Origin: Guadua angustifolia
Taxonomy: Eukaryota; Streptophyta; Magnoliopsida; Poales; Poaceae
DNA length: 64,000 nt
Assembly: GCA_036346375.1 (NCBI GenBank)
Contig: CM070515.1
Location: 5,540,423-5,604,422, forward strand
Direction of reading: 5' to 3'
Part shown: positions 37,501 through 49,579 of the stretch, in pieces
Layout: each line of letters opens with the position of its first letter
How positions within the stretch are numbered: the stretch's first letter is position 1
Notes under the pieces: model-generated
The model's input: only the letters and a program-made list of their open reading frames with translations
Told to the model about the DNA's origin: nothing
Databases searched by the model: none
Made by a program: the position numbers and the translations under genes

Positions 37501-38780
37501 ACATTATCATCAAATTATCAAATCGCTTGAACTCTATCATCATGTGGTGTTGCGATACCCTAAAAACCAGCTCCAGCATTGCATGCACTCATCCTGTAGA
37601 GCCCTAACACCTGCACCGTGCCACGCCCAGCTAGCAGTGAATAGTGACCCACCGTGCTCCAGCAATCCGCCACACACTGGGGGTGCCACCCACCATGCTG
37701 CACACCTCGCCTCAAACTGCAGCCACTACTACGCGGCTATGCCCATGCTAGCCGCAGCGGCAACACCTTATCACACGATTCGATGCCTTTGTAGGAGGGC
37801 TCTAGGTTTTAAATGGGCAATTCCGCAATGGGAACAACCAGACAATCACTCTAGAACCATCCAATCATTCTCCAGGTGAGGGCCGGTTATGCGGTGCCAG
37901 AGGCAGGACCGCTGGAGGAGTCGTCCTCAACAAGCACAAGGCGTGGGTGTTCTTCCCCATTTGAGATCCTCGCCACAACAATTCCCTAGTTACAGCACGG
38001 CAATAGCACTGACAAGGCCGAGAAATGGATCCGATCCAGGATCAATAGTAAATGTAAAAAAAGATGCGAGATCCACATCTTCGAAATCCCCAAAACCAAC
38101 ATCAAGAACCAATCCTGAGATCCCCTTTGTCAGAGATCATAGGTCCCTACGACAATACTGTTCAGGTAAACTTGAACAGTTGAACTCTAAACTCTCGGTT
38201 CTGAAACCTGATAACAGAGCAGAAAAACAGAGGAACGACGGAAGGAAAAAAATGAAGAACACGAAAATTATTGGTGCTACAATTCAACCGCAGCTTTTCT
38301 GCTTTCTCATTGCACATATATATAATCTAAAGATTACAGCCTCTTGTAGATAAGATTCTAACTAACAAAACGAATCTGACTGGAATCAAAACACCTAACA
38401 GAAAAACGTTTGGCGCGTGGTACTGTAGCATGTCCGAAACTCAAAACTCAAGAAGAAACCTGACGCTGGACTCTTGCTAATCTGGACGCATTATAACTTG
38501 TACGAACTAAAAACATGTATTGCAAACTGACTCTACAGCCAAGGTTTATCCAACACGCTTGAAGCAGCAGACAACGACGTCGAACAGATCTCCCACCACA
38601 CCCACCCGCGACTCCACCCCACCGCGCCACATCGAGCACAGAATGGGATCGTGCAAAGCATACAAAGGACCAAAAGTTAAGGGGGCAGAGGAGGGGGATC
38701 AGACCGTCGCCGTCCTTGTCGAAGAGGCTGAAGGCCTCCTTGAACTCGGCGATCTGGTCGTCGGTGAGCTGGTCCGCCAT
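34543..38780 (-). CDS. CaM: Calmodulin, two exons, 149 aa
   Basis: Exon 1 is 38780-38705 (76 nt) and exon 2 is 34916-34543 (374 nt), giving exactly 149 codons plus stop. The intron falls in codon Gly26 (GACG|GTCTGA and GAACAG|GCTGC), the position expected in plant calmodulin genes. Four canonical EF-hands: 21-32 (DKDGDGCITTKE), 57-68, 94-105 and 130-141, with the Cys27 that is typical of plant calmodulin, and the MMAK C terminus. It binds calcium and relays calcium signals to many target proteins in cytosol and nucleus. By memory of the family the protein appears to be the standard plant isoform without any substitution I can spot. The exon-1 ATG is followed by MADQLTDDQ; the longer in-frame upstream extension is 5' UTR. 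The 3788-bp intron is unusually long for this gene and holds no gene; frames at 37490-38353 lie inside it. Confidence 0.98.
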
Positions 38781-39305
38781 GGCTCCAACAACGCGCGGAC
38801 GAAGGCGACGAGGCGAAGGGATCTGAGGGAGAGGCGAAGCGCGAGTGGAGGAAGGGAAAGTGCGGGAGCGCGACGGGGAGGAAAATTTATGGAAGCGGAC
38901 GGCGAAGGGGTTTGACCGGACTAGGGAAAAACTGCTACGCGCCCCCTGTTTCGGAATGCGAGGAATGGGTTTTTTTATTATTATTTTCATGTCGTTTAAA
39001 AATCTCTGACATGTTTTATGCGGTGTTTCGGCTTACACGTGATGTAGATTTAGAGGTTTGTTATGCAAGGCATGTAAGGGCTCAACAAATCTGTGTGTGT
39101 ATCTGTTCTTGACAAATTCCTCTTCTATTTTGCGGTATGATCTATTCTGGCTAGTGAGTTTTTGGAATTTTCTTTCTTGATGAGTAACGCAAGGTGTATG
39201 ATAGGTGGAAATAACGGTTTTGGTGTCCCTTTTTTCCTTTCTCCAATCTCCAAATAGCTATAGATCCACTTGGTAATGACATAAACCGTCCATAGAGGGT
39301 GAACA
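38781..39305. other. Calmodulin 5' UTR/promoter and intergenic sequence
   Basis: 38781-38915 is GC-rich and purine-rich on the plus strand (pyrimidine-rich on the gene strand), typical of a leader. Beyond it the sequence is AT-rich with no gene. Confidence 0.45.
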
Positions 39306-40389
39306 TGGTTCAAAAATCGGCAATATCATTTTTTTATGTCGGTAGTACCGAGTATTACAGCAACGGCTATTACCTACCGCATTAAATGATAAAATCGATC
39401 GTTGGATCTAGGATCAGTACTACCAACCTCAACACGTTGGTACTGCGATTTTCCTGACTTTTGTGGAATTTGATGCAAAAAAGGCTAGTTTTGTGATTAG
39501 AGGTTATAAATACTCCCTTGTAGTAAGAGCAGCTTCTTTGGATATTTATTGCATATTAGTTGAGTTTTTGTTAGTCTCTCTTTATCTCTTGTGCATTCAA
39601 TTTACATTTTGAGAAGAGTAGAGAGCTTTCAAGTGCATAATTCAAGTTTGAGCCATTAAAAAACTTGATCATCCTCAAACGAGCGTCATAATTATATTTT
39701 CTTGGAGGTTGCCACCTCCTAGATAGCTTGGAGGAGTAAGAAGTGGTGATCTCTACAAAAAAGATTGTGAAGAGACCTGATATCGATGTGAAGGTCAGAG
39801 TTCATCTACCCCGAGCGGGAAAGAGCTACCACTAGTGATTGAGGAAGGCTCAAATTGCACTACTACGTAAGAGGCTATCAAGCGATTTGAAACTTTTTTA
39901 GAAGCGGTTTTAGAACCGCTAGGCAACCGTGAGTTTGTTCAAGCTTCCTCAACATGAATTAACTCATGGTGAGACTAACAAGTCTCTCGATAGAGTAGGG
40001 CATGCATTCCTTTTATTATTTCAAAATCTGACAAGCGGTTGGGGACACGAACCCTTTCTAGAGCCACACGAACCCCTTCTAGAGTTGGCTCTAGAAGGGG
40101 TTCGTCCCCAACCGCTTCTAAAAATTCTTGTATTCTAATTGTGGTTTGCTCTTTGTCCCTTTAAATTTGTGATATTTACAATTCAAATAATTATTGTGAT
40201 TGATTGTCTCTCTAAGATTGCTATTCTTGCCTAACTTAGCTTGTTGGTACCTTAACAAAACCTAGCTTATTTAGGTTTTAATCATAATAGTATTGCAATT
40301 TGTGTCATACTAGTTTAATTATCACATTAGATTCAAAAAAATTTAAAAACCTTATATTCACACCTTAGTCGGTTATCCTTAATTCTACA
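39306..40389 (+). mobile_element. Copia-type solo LTR, same family as 25480-26712
   Basis: Starts TGGTTCAAAA and ends TAGTCGGTTATCCTTAATTCTACA. GAACA (39301-39305) precedes and GAACC (40390-40394) follows, four of five bases equal. A TATA box (GTTATAAATACTCCC) lies near 39504. It shares the TTGGAGGTTGCCACCTCC and CAAGCTTCCTCAACATG blocks with the other copy. Relative to that copy it carries extra AAGCGGTT-rich pieces (about 39850-40135). Confidence 0.65.
39850..40135 (+). repeat. AAGCGGTT-rich insertion, related in inverse to 55590-55930
   Basis: Contains AGAAGCGGTTTTAGAACCGC, TAGAGTAGGGCATGCATTCC and CAAGCGGTTGGGGACACGAA. All three occur as reverse complements at 55590-55930. Part of the interval is host LTR sequence, so there were probably two insertions or one that was rearranged. 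Confidence 0.55.
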
Positions 40390-40442
40390 GAACCTCCAAT
40401 CACTTTTCTAGCGTGTGTAACGGATATGCACACATACACACG

Positions 40443-40770
40443 GAATTTTTTTTTAAATAATATTATTTTAATTCGAAATTGCGACATTAATACACGTATT
40501 TTAAAAATTGCAGAAATAATATCCGGCCGCCAAACCGCTTACGATAATAAGTCGTCGCCAAACGGTTTAGCGATAATAGGTAGTCGCCACACGGTTTGGC
40601 GACTATATCGTATCCCGCGTGTCGGTCATGGCGACCCGATTGTCGCCAGTCGAGGAGTGGTCGCCACACCAGCTCGGCGACTCTCGAGTAAGCTAAGCCG
40701 TTTGGCGACTACTAGTAGTCGCCAAGCAGACGGCGATTACTAAGTAGTCGCCGAGCGGTGGCGACCATCG
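40443..40770. repeat. Left terminal inverted repeat of MULE-2
   Basis: AT-rich outer 80 bp, then AAAAATTGCAGAAATAATAT, then repeated AGTCGCCA..GGCGACTA modules. It pairs with 55035-55362 inverted, with small indels. Confidence 0.88.
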
Positions 40771-40854
40771 CCGAACACTGTTCGAGCTAACAACCGGCCA
40801 TTGCCAAGGCTTCCTGCCTTAAAACGAACGGAAAAACCACCTGCCGGAGATCGC

Positions 40855-41065
40855 CAAATACGGAGAGGAAGAGAGGGAGAGGAAGGGAGGAGAGAGAGCG
40901 GGAGGAGAGAGAGGCGTGGGAGAGGAGCAAGGCCAAAGGCATGGAGAGAGAGAGAGGAGCGCTTTCGGAGAGGAGGAGAGAGAGATCGCCAGAGAGAGAG
41001 AGAGAGAGAGGAGAGGAGGAGGAAGAAGGAGGAGGAAGAAGGAAGGAGGAAGAAAAAAAAAAGGT
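40855..41065. repeat. GA-rich purine tract just inside MULE-2
   Basis: Long run of GAGAG/GGAGGA words on the plus strand, ending in an A-tract. MULE-1 has a similar purine tract at 24560-24670 in the same place relative to its left end; both could be leaders of the transposase transcript. The open frame through it is low-complexity and not a gene. Confidence 0.7.
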
Positions 41066-41084
41066 ATTTTTTGTAATTTGTGTA

Positions 41085-41480
41085 GTGTAAAATAATTTAG
41101 ATATTTTGTCGTATTAGAAAATGTAGAAATTTTAGATATTAGAAAATTTTAGAAATTTTAGGAATTTTAGATATTAGAAAATTTTAGAAATTTTAGGAAT
41201 TTTAGAAATTGTAGATATTAGAAATTTTAGAAATTTGAGATATTAGAAAATTAAGAATTTAGAAATGTTAGATATTAGAGATTTTAGATATTAGAAATTT
41301 TAGAAATGATACAATATCGATGTTTATGCAATATTAAAATTTTAGATATAAATGCAATGTCGATACTAGAGATTTTAGATATTGATGCAATATTAGAGAG
41401 TTTAGATATTGATGCAATATTAGAGATTTTAGATTTTGATGCAATATAGCGATTTTAGATTGTTCGTACAAAATGCCAAG
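41085..41480. repeat. AT-rich minisatellite of TTAGATATTAGAAA words
   Basis: Repeated TTTTAGAAATTTTAG, TTTAGATATTAGA and GATGCAATATTAGA words, unit about 13-26 bp and irregular. No coding. Confidence 0.7.
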
Positions 41481-41639
41481 ATGATAATTTTCTTATTTAG
41501 GAGGGAATTGTTAATTTAGATGTTGATGCAATATAAAATTAATTTTGTTTAGTTAGTGATATGAAACGTTAGTGGTGATCTAGAAATTAATTTGGTTTAT
41601 GTAAATCATGAAGAATGCTCGGATCTTGATGAAATTTAG

Positions 41640-44200
41640 GGTATATTATGGCGATGGTGAAATAAAAATTAGGCGAATGGTGTTGATTTGAGCGAGGTTT
41701 TGCGATCACAATGGCGGAACACTTATGTCCTCGATAGAGTTAGCATCCGTGATATAAAGCTTTGGTTGACCAAATATTTTTCCTGGATGCAAGTGTTTAC
41801 TCTGTTACCATTCAAGTCGTATTCACGCCGTAGTAAGGGTGACCCGGCTCTGTGGGAGTTGAAGAAAATAGATCGGACGTACTTGTGGCGAAAATGGTTA
41901 AGGTGGTGCAAGGGATCTAGCCTTGAGTGTGTAATCTTTGCAAAGGCGTGCCCTAGAAGAGGTGATTATTAGCGGCGTATGCAAAGCAAAGACCGTCGGC
42001 CACTGTTGAACAAGTTCAGTAGTGGTGGCGGTACGAGGTAGCGGCGAAGATGATATGAGGATGCAAAGACACGCGAAGGTCAGGCGGATGAAGGGGAGGA
42101 AATCGAGCAAATTGTTGATCAATTGGAGTTGGTGGACCATATGGCGAGGCAAGATGAAGCTGAAATGTTGGAGTGTGATGATGACATCGGCGAAGATGAG
42201 GAAGAGGGAGGAGATGATGAAATGCATAGTAATCTTGGGGCAGCGGATGTACCAATCACGACGAGTGGAGCAGGAAAAACAAAGCTAGTATGGAAGTTTT
42301 GTGGGGCATGAGTCGCGTTGGGAGTATGGTAGCAATGCCGTTCGGTGAATCAAGTTTTCATAAACAATTACGAGTTGAAGTTGGCGGTGAGGTTTGTGGC
42401 ACTATCGCAGAGAGAGTTCGAGTTGTTTTGTCCATCCGATAGATACACAAGAAGTGCGAACGAAGGATGTGAATTCAGTACATGCTTACAAGCGAAGTGC
42501 GAGACATTTTGGATTGCATCACGAGTAGATGGGCACACATGCGGACTAGAAAATGTTACGGTGAAACACCGCAACTTGAATGCGGTCAGAATCGCTAGCG
42601 TGATGTTCAATGAGATCATCGAGAAGCGGGACATTGAGTGTTCTTATATTCGAAAGCAATCTTGAGAACATTTAAGTACCGGATAAGTTACTCGATGGCC
42701 TAGCGTCTAAAGCAAAAGGCATTAGAGAAGAGGTTTGGCACATATGAGGCTTCGTATTGTAACCTACCTCGTGTGCTTGATGTCTTGAAGGAAACCAACC
42801 CGGGCACGTACATCGCTTTTGAAGAAAGTGAAGCGGATGGTAACGGGGTCTCGATATTTCGTCGAGCTTTCTTTTCACTTGGGTCCTTGCATTGCGTCAT
42901 TAGTCTTGCATCGTCCATTCTTTGTCGCGCCGATGGTACATTCTTGATAGGGAAATACAAGGCGATTCTAACGGAATTGCAATTGATGGGAACAACCACA
43001 TACTTCCATTGGCCTTTGCATTTGTTGAGGGTGAGAACCGGGATAGATGGCTGTGGTTTTTCAGACATTTGAAGTTCGGGGTAGTTCGTGATTGGCCCAA
43101 CGTGTGCATCATCCATGACCGCCATAAAGGTATCATTTCGCAATTAAGACTCTCTGAGAGGACCTTGATGAGCCTTTTTCCATAGCGTGACATGCGTAAT
43201 GTGGTGCATGAGACATTTGGGAGCAAATTTTTCAGCGGTTCAAGAGTAAGAAGTCGATGAACCTATTTAAGAGGTTATGCAAGCGAGAACCGAACACGTA
43301 AGTTCAACGCGATATTGGCGAGTTGGACAAGCACACTCGCCGCATGATTGAAGAGTGAAGAAACAACCAAGAACGCCGACGATTGCCCACCCAAAAGGCT
43401 ATCACCCCTCGGGCGCTCGATCCTCCAAATTTGAGGAGACGATCGTCAAGAAACATTAAGTGTTTCTCGCCTTTGGATAGAGCGAGCCGTTGGAGAAGTG
43501 GGCATTGCTCCATGACACCTGGGCGCTAGGTTAGTATACTAAATTAACATAGCCGTGGACGATTGAACAATTAGAGTTATCGTAGTAATCGATATGTTTG
43601 AACGAGTTCGGTGTCATGACAACGAATATAGCCGAGGTTTACAATTGGGTCATCGAGGCTCTGCGTCCGCTACCACTTGTGGCCATCTGGAAGGCATCTT
43701 TGCACGACATCATTGGGTACTTCGGAAAAGGCATGCGGAGGTCATCTTGCATGCCACGACATTGCAAGCGCCCGTCTTCAGTGCGGATGATGGCCTACAT
43801 GGAGGAACGCACGAAAGAAAGCTCACCGCATATGGTGCGTAACCCGAGTCACCGAGTACCGCTCAAGTGACTCTCCGGTGTAAAGGGGATTGGGAACCGA
43901 CACGGTGGTTATTACACCTGAGGTTAACTTAGGCCAAGGGGCCACCGGATGGTGTGAATGCACCGCAACAAGCCAAGACTTCTTCATATTCTCTGCTTTC
44001 GCATGTGATCGCGGCTTGTGGGCAAATTGGGATGAACACGGCGCAACACGTGTCCACTTTCTACTTGAAGGGTCATCTTTGTCAATACCGGTCCGGTGAG
44101 TTCCGTGGTTTTCGAGCACAAGGTGATTTCACCGCCATTAACACAGATGTGCGCATATGTCTACCGAACTCGACAATTTGCCTGACCGCTTGGCGACTCC
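41640..44200 (+). pseudogene. Decayed MURA-type (Mutator) transposase
   Basis: Pieces of one transposase lie in order on the plus strand in changing frames. They are: an N-terminal block with VYYGDGEIKIRRM (about 41640); an acidic linker MLECDDDIGEDEEEGGDDEM (about 42165-42225); a DNA-binding block with YELKLAVRFVALSQREFEL and HTCGLENVTVKHRNL (42370-42580); LDVLKETNPGTYIAFEE (42778-42828); the MULE catalytic-domain core IDGNNHILPLAFAFVEGEN and WLWFFRHLKF with IHDRHKGI (42980-43135); the TTNIAEVYNWVIEALRPLPL block (43618-43680); and a SWIM-like zinc finger CEC...SHVIAACG (43950-44025). Stops and frameshifts separate them, so the gene is inactive as read. The MULE catalytic-domain assignment is from the order and spacing of these family motifs. 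This is the element's own mobilisation gene. Confidence 0.82.
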
Positions 44201-46399
44201 TTGCCACGGCCATGGGCATGGAGCAGACGGACGGAGACAACCACGGGGCCATCGACGAGCTAAGCGGCGGAGCGGAGAGGTCGACACGGCCGGTGGCAGA
44301 AAGGACCACCGCGATCGCCTCGATCGCCATGCAAAGAACAGGCGGAGAGGGCTGGGCGCGAAGACCTCCGAGCTGAGGCCGCCCGCTTCAAGCGCAATCT
44401 CACCACCATGCTCAAGGGAGCATTCTCGCATCAAAGATGCTCGAGCCTTTGGGCGTGGTGTTGGAGACACCTCTCCAGACACCGCCCTCAAGATCGCACG
44501 CCGACCAACCAGCCGCAGAGGCGCTTGAGGCCTCCCACCGCCTCGCCGCACGCTTCCGCCAGGAGGGGCAGGAGGTTGCGGCGATGACCGCGACCGTCTT
44601 CGGCATCTTTGGGCGACCGCGACGCCTCGATCCTATGGCGGCAATGGAGGCCGCATCGTGGGAGACGCCGCCCGGGGAAGACGCGACGGCGGCGGCCGAA
44701 GCGCTTATCAAGCAGGCTGCAGTGCAGAAATGCGGTCATGGACGTCGCCACCCGGTGGCGAAGCAAGAAGACGCCGACGATATCGGCGTGGGCGATGAGT
44801 GAAGGGTCAGCCACCGCTCCACTTTTCGTGTTTATTTCTTTTGTCGATCAATCCCCCTTTCCTTTATTACTGCATGAACACTTTAACAAACTTTAGTTGT
44901 AATGGATGTTTTCAGCTTTACCTTCATGCCTTTTGCCCCGCTCATCCGATATTGCATGTTTGAAATTGCTAGGTGGCGGTGCATAACTCGGCTAAAGCAC
45001 CAATTAGGCTTCTAAGCACGGGCAATGTCCTGAATTCTCGCAGAGGTTGAATGTAACTAGCCTGGCGTAAGCATCACACGATAAGTGATATGGGACTTAG
45101 GCAAAGGCAACTTTGAAGCATAAAGGTCTGCGTTTAAGCACATAATAACCGTAGTCAATATTTTATGCAGGTTATCATTGGTGAAATCTCTTGAACTTAA
45201 ATCCTTGTGATCTCTTAGAATCGTGCCCAGATGTGGCGAGAAGTAGTAAGTCCCGGGGAGCGGTTTTGGGCCGTGACTCAATCAGTGACAACCAGGTGAT
45301 GCTTCGAGAGCCAACCCGAGGCGTCTGAGCCGTGTTTGAGTTCCGTGCCCAACTTACACCTGGTTACTTAGCTTTACTAAACGCCACATCAAGACTTTCC
45401 TTTTATCACCAAGGAGCCGCCAGATTGCAACATCCGTGATAACCATGCATAATTTGATTAATTTTAGCATTCTCATAAGTGTACAAGCGAGAGTGTTTTC
45501 GAACACTTATCGGCTTACGCGTTAGCGGCGCCAGCCCTAAGTGATGGGCGGCCACCCCAAGTTACGGGCGGCGGTCGAATCTTCGGCGACCACCCCCATC
45601 TGTTACCTGGCGGTGGCCAAAAATCTTGAGCGACCAGCCCCAAAGTCAAGCGGCGATCAGAATCTTCTGCGATCAAATTTGCGTTGGCGCCGGCATTAAA
45701 TTTCGAAGGCGGCGATGAATCTTCAGCGACAAATTTCAAAGCGGCTAGGCGGCGATCGAAGCTCGTGTACACCATTAGATTTATCCCTTTGAATCGGGCC
45801 AAAACTTTACAGTGCGACCCGCGCATACATGCGGATATGGCCAAGGTAGATGAACACTATACAGATCACATACAATGTAGATCATGATAGTTCAGGACTG
45901 CGCCTGGGGAAATATTGGTTCACTCGCTTTGACCTCCATGTTGCTGCCGCTTTTCTCAAAATACGGCCCATGGCATTGTGTAGTAAAGCAGCGAATTCCC
46001 AGGAAGGGTACTAGGCCAACGGTACTTGCAGTAACAACCATCGGTGCTTCAAAGAGCCAACCCGAGGTGTCTGAACTGCATTTGAACACCGTGCCAAACT
46101 CACTTCCTAGTTACCCGTCTTTACTCGGCACAAACACCAGGCATAATTATGGATCAACAAGGAGTTGTCAGAGCGTAGGGACCAATAGTATCCACACGCA
46201 AACCATTCCATAGGGTATAAGAAATGGAGTAATAAAAAAGTCGAAAATCTCCAAGATAATAACATTATTAACAACCAATGACCGCCGATCAGTTAAGGGG
46301 TAGATTCATCGTAGTGATCAAGGCGAATCCTTCGGTACTTACGCTTTTCGAGGATAAAACTTCATAATAACTCCACATTGTAGAATTCGCCAATTCGGC
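44201..46399. other. Interior of MULE-2, mixed unidentified sequence
   Basis: 44200-44815 is GC-rich and open on the plus strand up to a TGA at 44800-44802 (EALEASHRLAARFRQEGQEV, coiled-coil-like), but I recognise no family; it could be a transposase tail or captured DNA. A 100-bp block (AGCCAACCCGAGG.GTCTGA) is repeated at 45309 and 46055, 746 bp apart, probably a retroelement piece. No further gene is visible. Confidence 0.35.
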
Positions 46400-47430
46400 C
46401 CGTCTTCGCGTAGCTAATCGGACCGCCGAATGCGGTGGTGCCGATGGTACGGGTGGTGCCGATGGTGCAGGTGGCCATCTTCTCCTTCATTTCGGGTCGC
46501 GGGCGCCTCTTGGAAGGCGATGGCGACCGATTGCTCGAAATATAGGGAATCGTGTTGCGGCAATGGCAGAACCGCCGGATGAAATCACGCAATGACTCCC
46601 CTTATCTTTGTTCAGGGCATGCAGATCATCCTCCACGCCCGTACAAGCGAAAAGAGCCACAGAAATTGGCGACAAAAAGGCCACACAGCTCCCACGAGTG
46701 CACCGACCCTCGCGGAGGTTCAACAACCAAACGGCGAGCTGTCAAAATTGTCGGAAAATAATTAGCCATAACTTTCCGGACCCACCGGCCTTTCACCATC
46801 GTTGTATAAATTTGCAAGAACTCCTCTGGATTGGTGGTGCCGTCGTAACTTTCTATAGACGCCAGCGAAACTTTTCGGGCCAATCCACACGTAACCCGCA
46901 CGGAGAACGCCTCGATACCAGCGCCATAAACAAAGCTCCGTCGCGGCGAACTCGATCCGAGAGCGGAAACATGACTCTCCGGTGAGTGAAACTTCCATCC
47001 TCGGGAGCCACCGCTTGCCGCGCTCTGCTCGGAGCCGGGTGGCGTGGCACGCTGACGCGAAGATCACCGCGTCGCCGCAGGATTCATCAAGATGGCTTCT
47101 TAGGTCCCCACCGGTTCCTTCGGGCCGGGACCGACGCCTTGCGCATCTCCTCTCCGGCCACGACCCATCGGGCCAAGGCGCTGTCACCGGCGGTGGAGCC
47201 TGCGAGCCCCACCCTGCATGGGGCGGATCACCAAATACTCTGCCGTGAGAATCTACCCGTTGGGCGCGCAAACAAGGCGAACAAGATCCCGCAGACCACG
47301 GGTGGTGAGAGTCCCATAAGCTACCGGGAGGTGGTCCAGAGAAGACAGCGGCATGCGAGTTTTGAGCCGGGTGGCGCTTCCATGGCCGGCCGGCGCCCGC
47401 CGGATGCCCCACCGCGGCACGGTGCATCAC
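46400..47430 (-). pseudogene. Ty3/gypsy gag remnant, copy A
   Basis: Minus-strand pieces in several frames carry the gag core: IESYDGTTNPEEFLQIYTTM, KVMANYFPTILT, PPRGSVHSWE, LFVANFCGSF, then FIRRFCHCRNTIPYIS and MKEKMA. This is the retrotransposon capsid (Retrotrans_gag) pattern. No protease, reverse transcriptase or integrase follows, and the frame is broken repeatedly. It is nested inside MULE-2 in the opposite orientation to the transposase. Confidence 0.75.
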
Positions 47431-48237
47431 GGCACCTGCGGTGGGTAAGCGGTCTTGCGATTGATGAGGTTGCGGGACACACTCACGAGTATGGCCCGAC
47501 TCTTCTCCTTCCGCCGCCTTGAACTCGACATCTTCAAATGCACAGAATCGAAAAAAACACCCAAACTTCGCCGGAGAGATGATCGGAAAAACCGACTACC
47601 ATCCCTACAGGCGCCCTGCTCGGTGTATTCCGCAGACGGGCCGAGCCTCTGGACCGGTTTTTGTTCGATAGGGGTGGCCGGTGGTTGGCTAACCCTAGCG
47701 AGAGAAACCCGGCACCTCTCACACTAACGAGCTTTGATGTCTAAATTCAGATGAACACAGCGTTTTTTACCCAGTTGAGCCCCCATGGAGAAGGGTATGC
47801 TGACCTTACTTCTGCTTGAAGTTGGATTGCCTCTCGAAAGGTCGTTACCAAGTTTGTGGGTGACCAGCTCTTACATTCGTCCCCCCTCCTTTCTTTCCTC
47901 CGGTGCCCTTATATGCACGGGCTTACATGAGCAGATTCGGAGAGAGGTCATCATGCCTATCTTACGCATTTATTACACTCTTGCATCTTTGTCCCGTTCC
48001 TCGGCGCTAATTAATGCCACGCATGCCTTCGCTTCGGTTCTTCGAATGTGACCTCTCGTGTGGGTAGGTGAGAGCGTCGAGAACGGCCACATGTGAAATT
48101 CCTTGGGACCGACATGCACGTACAACGAACTGCTGACGACACAATCTGGCGAAAAAAACTTGGACAGAAGCCACCGCATTCCACCCTTTTGCATGGCGTG
48201 GAATAAACAAAGCGTGCTCGTCCGCATGCCACGTTAG

Positions 48238-48760
48238 TGGCGCCGGGCGGCGGGCGTGATCGCCCACTGCCGCCCGCGACGCCACGTGGACCGGCACCGG
48301 AGGCAAAGCGTGCCGCCGCCCGCCGCCGAACCGCCACGTTGGTGGCGCCGGCGGCGGCGTGATCGCCCTGCTTTCGCTCGCCGCCACGTGGTGCCGCACG
48401 GAGGGCGAAACGTGCCGCCCGCCGCCGTCGAGCGCCACGTTAGTTGGGCGCCGGCGGCGGCGTGTCGCCCACTGCTTTCGCCGCCGCCACGTGGCCGTGC
48501 ACCGAGGGCGAAGCGTGCCGCCGCTTTGCCGTCGAGCCGCCCACGTTAATGGCGCGGCGGCGGCGTGTGTTCGCCCACCTTTCGCCCGCCGTCCGTGGTG
48601 CGGCACCGAGGCGAGCATGCCGCCCGAAGCGCCACGTTGGTTTGGCGCCCGGCAAGGCGGCGTGATCGCCCACTGCTGCTTCGCGCGCCGCCCGTGGACT
48701 AGCATCAGAACGGGGTGTAAGCACCCACCGCTTGCTAGGCGCCACGTGGGCCGCGCTGCG
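48238..48760. repeat. GC-rich ~102-bp tandem array in the gypsy LTR
   Basis: GCGTG(A)TCGCCC words recur near 48254, 48358, 48460, 48563 and 48660 (97-104 bp apart), with CGCCACGTTGGTGGCGCC and CGCCACGTGG in each unit. The 375-codon minus-strand frame (48007-49134) runs through these units and is a composition artefact. Confidence 0.75.
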
Positions 48761-49090
48761 CTTTTGTGCGGCGAAGAGTACCTTAGTGTATAATACGCCG
48801 ACAAGCAGCTTTCTCGGCGAGGCCGCGAAGCGCTGCGCGGCGTCCTCGTTCGTCTTCTTCCGCCTACGTCCCGTGTAAAGGGGAGAGCGTCACGGGGGCA
48901 CAGGGACGTCCTCGTCGAGGAGGAGACGTCCTCGTTCATGCTACGGGAGGCCCGCCCGTCCCGTGTAAAGGGGAGCGTGCCGTCGAGTGGATCGGGCGGG
49001 GGCCTAAGGGGCGTCCTCGTGCGGAGGGGCGTGCCTATAAGAGGACTCTCCGAGGGAGAGCCGAAGCACCTCGATTTCCGTTGAACATTT

Positions 49091-49294
49091 GTCGGTAGTA
49101 CGCTAAGTACCCTCTCCATCGCATAAAAGTACAATCTCGTGGCGGCTTAGCGTCGGGCGGCGATCACGGCCCACGGCCAGCGCCGGGCGCCACGTGGGCG
49201 GCGCTGGCGGCGGGCGTGATCGCCGCCCGTCGCCAAGCCGCCACGTGGGTGTACTTTTATGCGGTGGAGAGGTACCCTAGCGTGTACTACGCCG
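49091..49294. repeat. Long inverted repeat, ~60-bp arms
   Basis: Left arm 49091-49150 (GTAGTACGCTAAGTACCCTC, GCATAAAAGTACA) pairs with right arm 49232-49294 (TGTACTTTTATGCGGTGGAG, GGTACCCTAGCGTGTACTAC). The loop is about 80 bp. A third related piece lies at about 48747-48803. Confidence 0.75.
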
Positions 49295-49579
49295 ACAAGA
49301 TTCCGAACTGCCCTAAGCCTTGAGCCTAAGATTCTTTTTAGAACCTTCATTTAATGCACTTAATGCTTAGCGCTCTCGGGCGGGCCACTACTCATGAGGA
49401 TACGGCCGCCGGTTCTCACGTATCTGCCGTTTTCCTTGGGACGAAAGCGGTGCATAATTACGCCCTTCGTGAACCACCGGCGTGGGAGCGCATATATAGA
49501 TACACCATCGGCGGTTCCGCCTACCTTTCTTGTCCTTCGCCTCTTCTTCCCAAAGCTCTTTGTCTTCTTCGTGCGTCGC

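Larger units (their letters stand above)
47760..49560 (-). mobile_element. Gypsy LTR-like block between the two gag copies
   Basis: GACCTTACTTCTGCT near 47803 and CGGTGCCCTTATATGCACGGGCT near 47902 match 51127-51265 (GACCTTACTTCTGCTCG and GGAGGCCCTTATATAGGCAGGCT). Each lies just upstream of a gag copy on the minus strand, as a 5' LTR would. The U3 side holds a GC-rich ~102-bp tandem array and a long inverted repeat. Confidence 0.55.

Noticed and set aside
37490..38353. Frames of 129 and 154 codons in the calmodulin intron
   Set aside because: No recognised domain, no splice support, and they lie inside an intron of the opposite strand.
38781..38990. N-terminal extension of the calmodulin first exon
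   Set aside because: The in-frame upstream codons have no similarity to calmodulin; the MADQLTDDQ start is the standard one, so the extension is 5' UTR.
40801..41076. Arg/Glu-rich 91-codon frame
   Set aside because: Translation of a simple GA-rich purine tract.
48238..48760. CRISPR-like regular repeats
   Set aside because: Units are contiguous tandem copies without unique spacers, in a plant nuclear context.
48007..49134. 375-codon minus-strand open frame
   Set aside because: It runs through a GC-rich 102-bp tandem array in an LTR; the translation is Arg/Pro/Ala-rich repeats with no domain.
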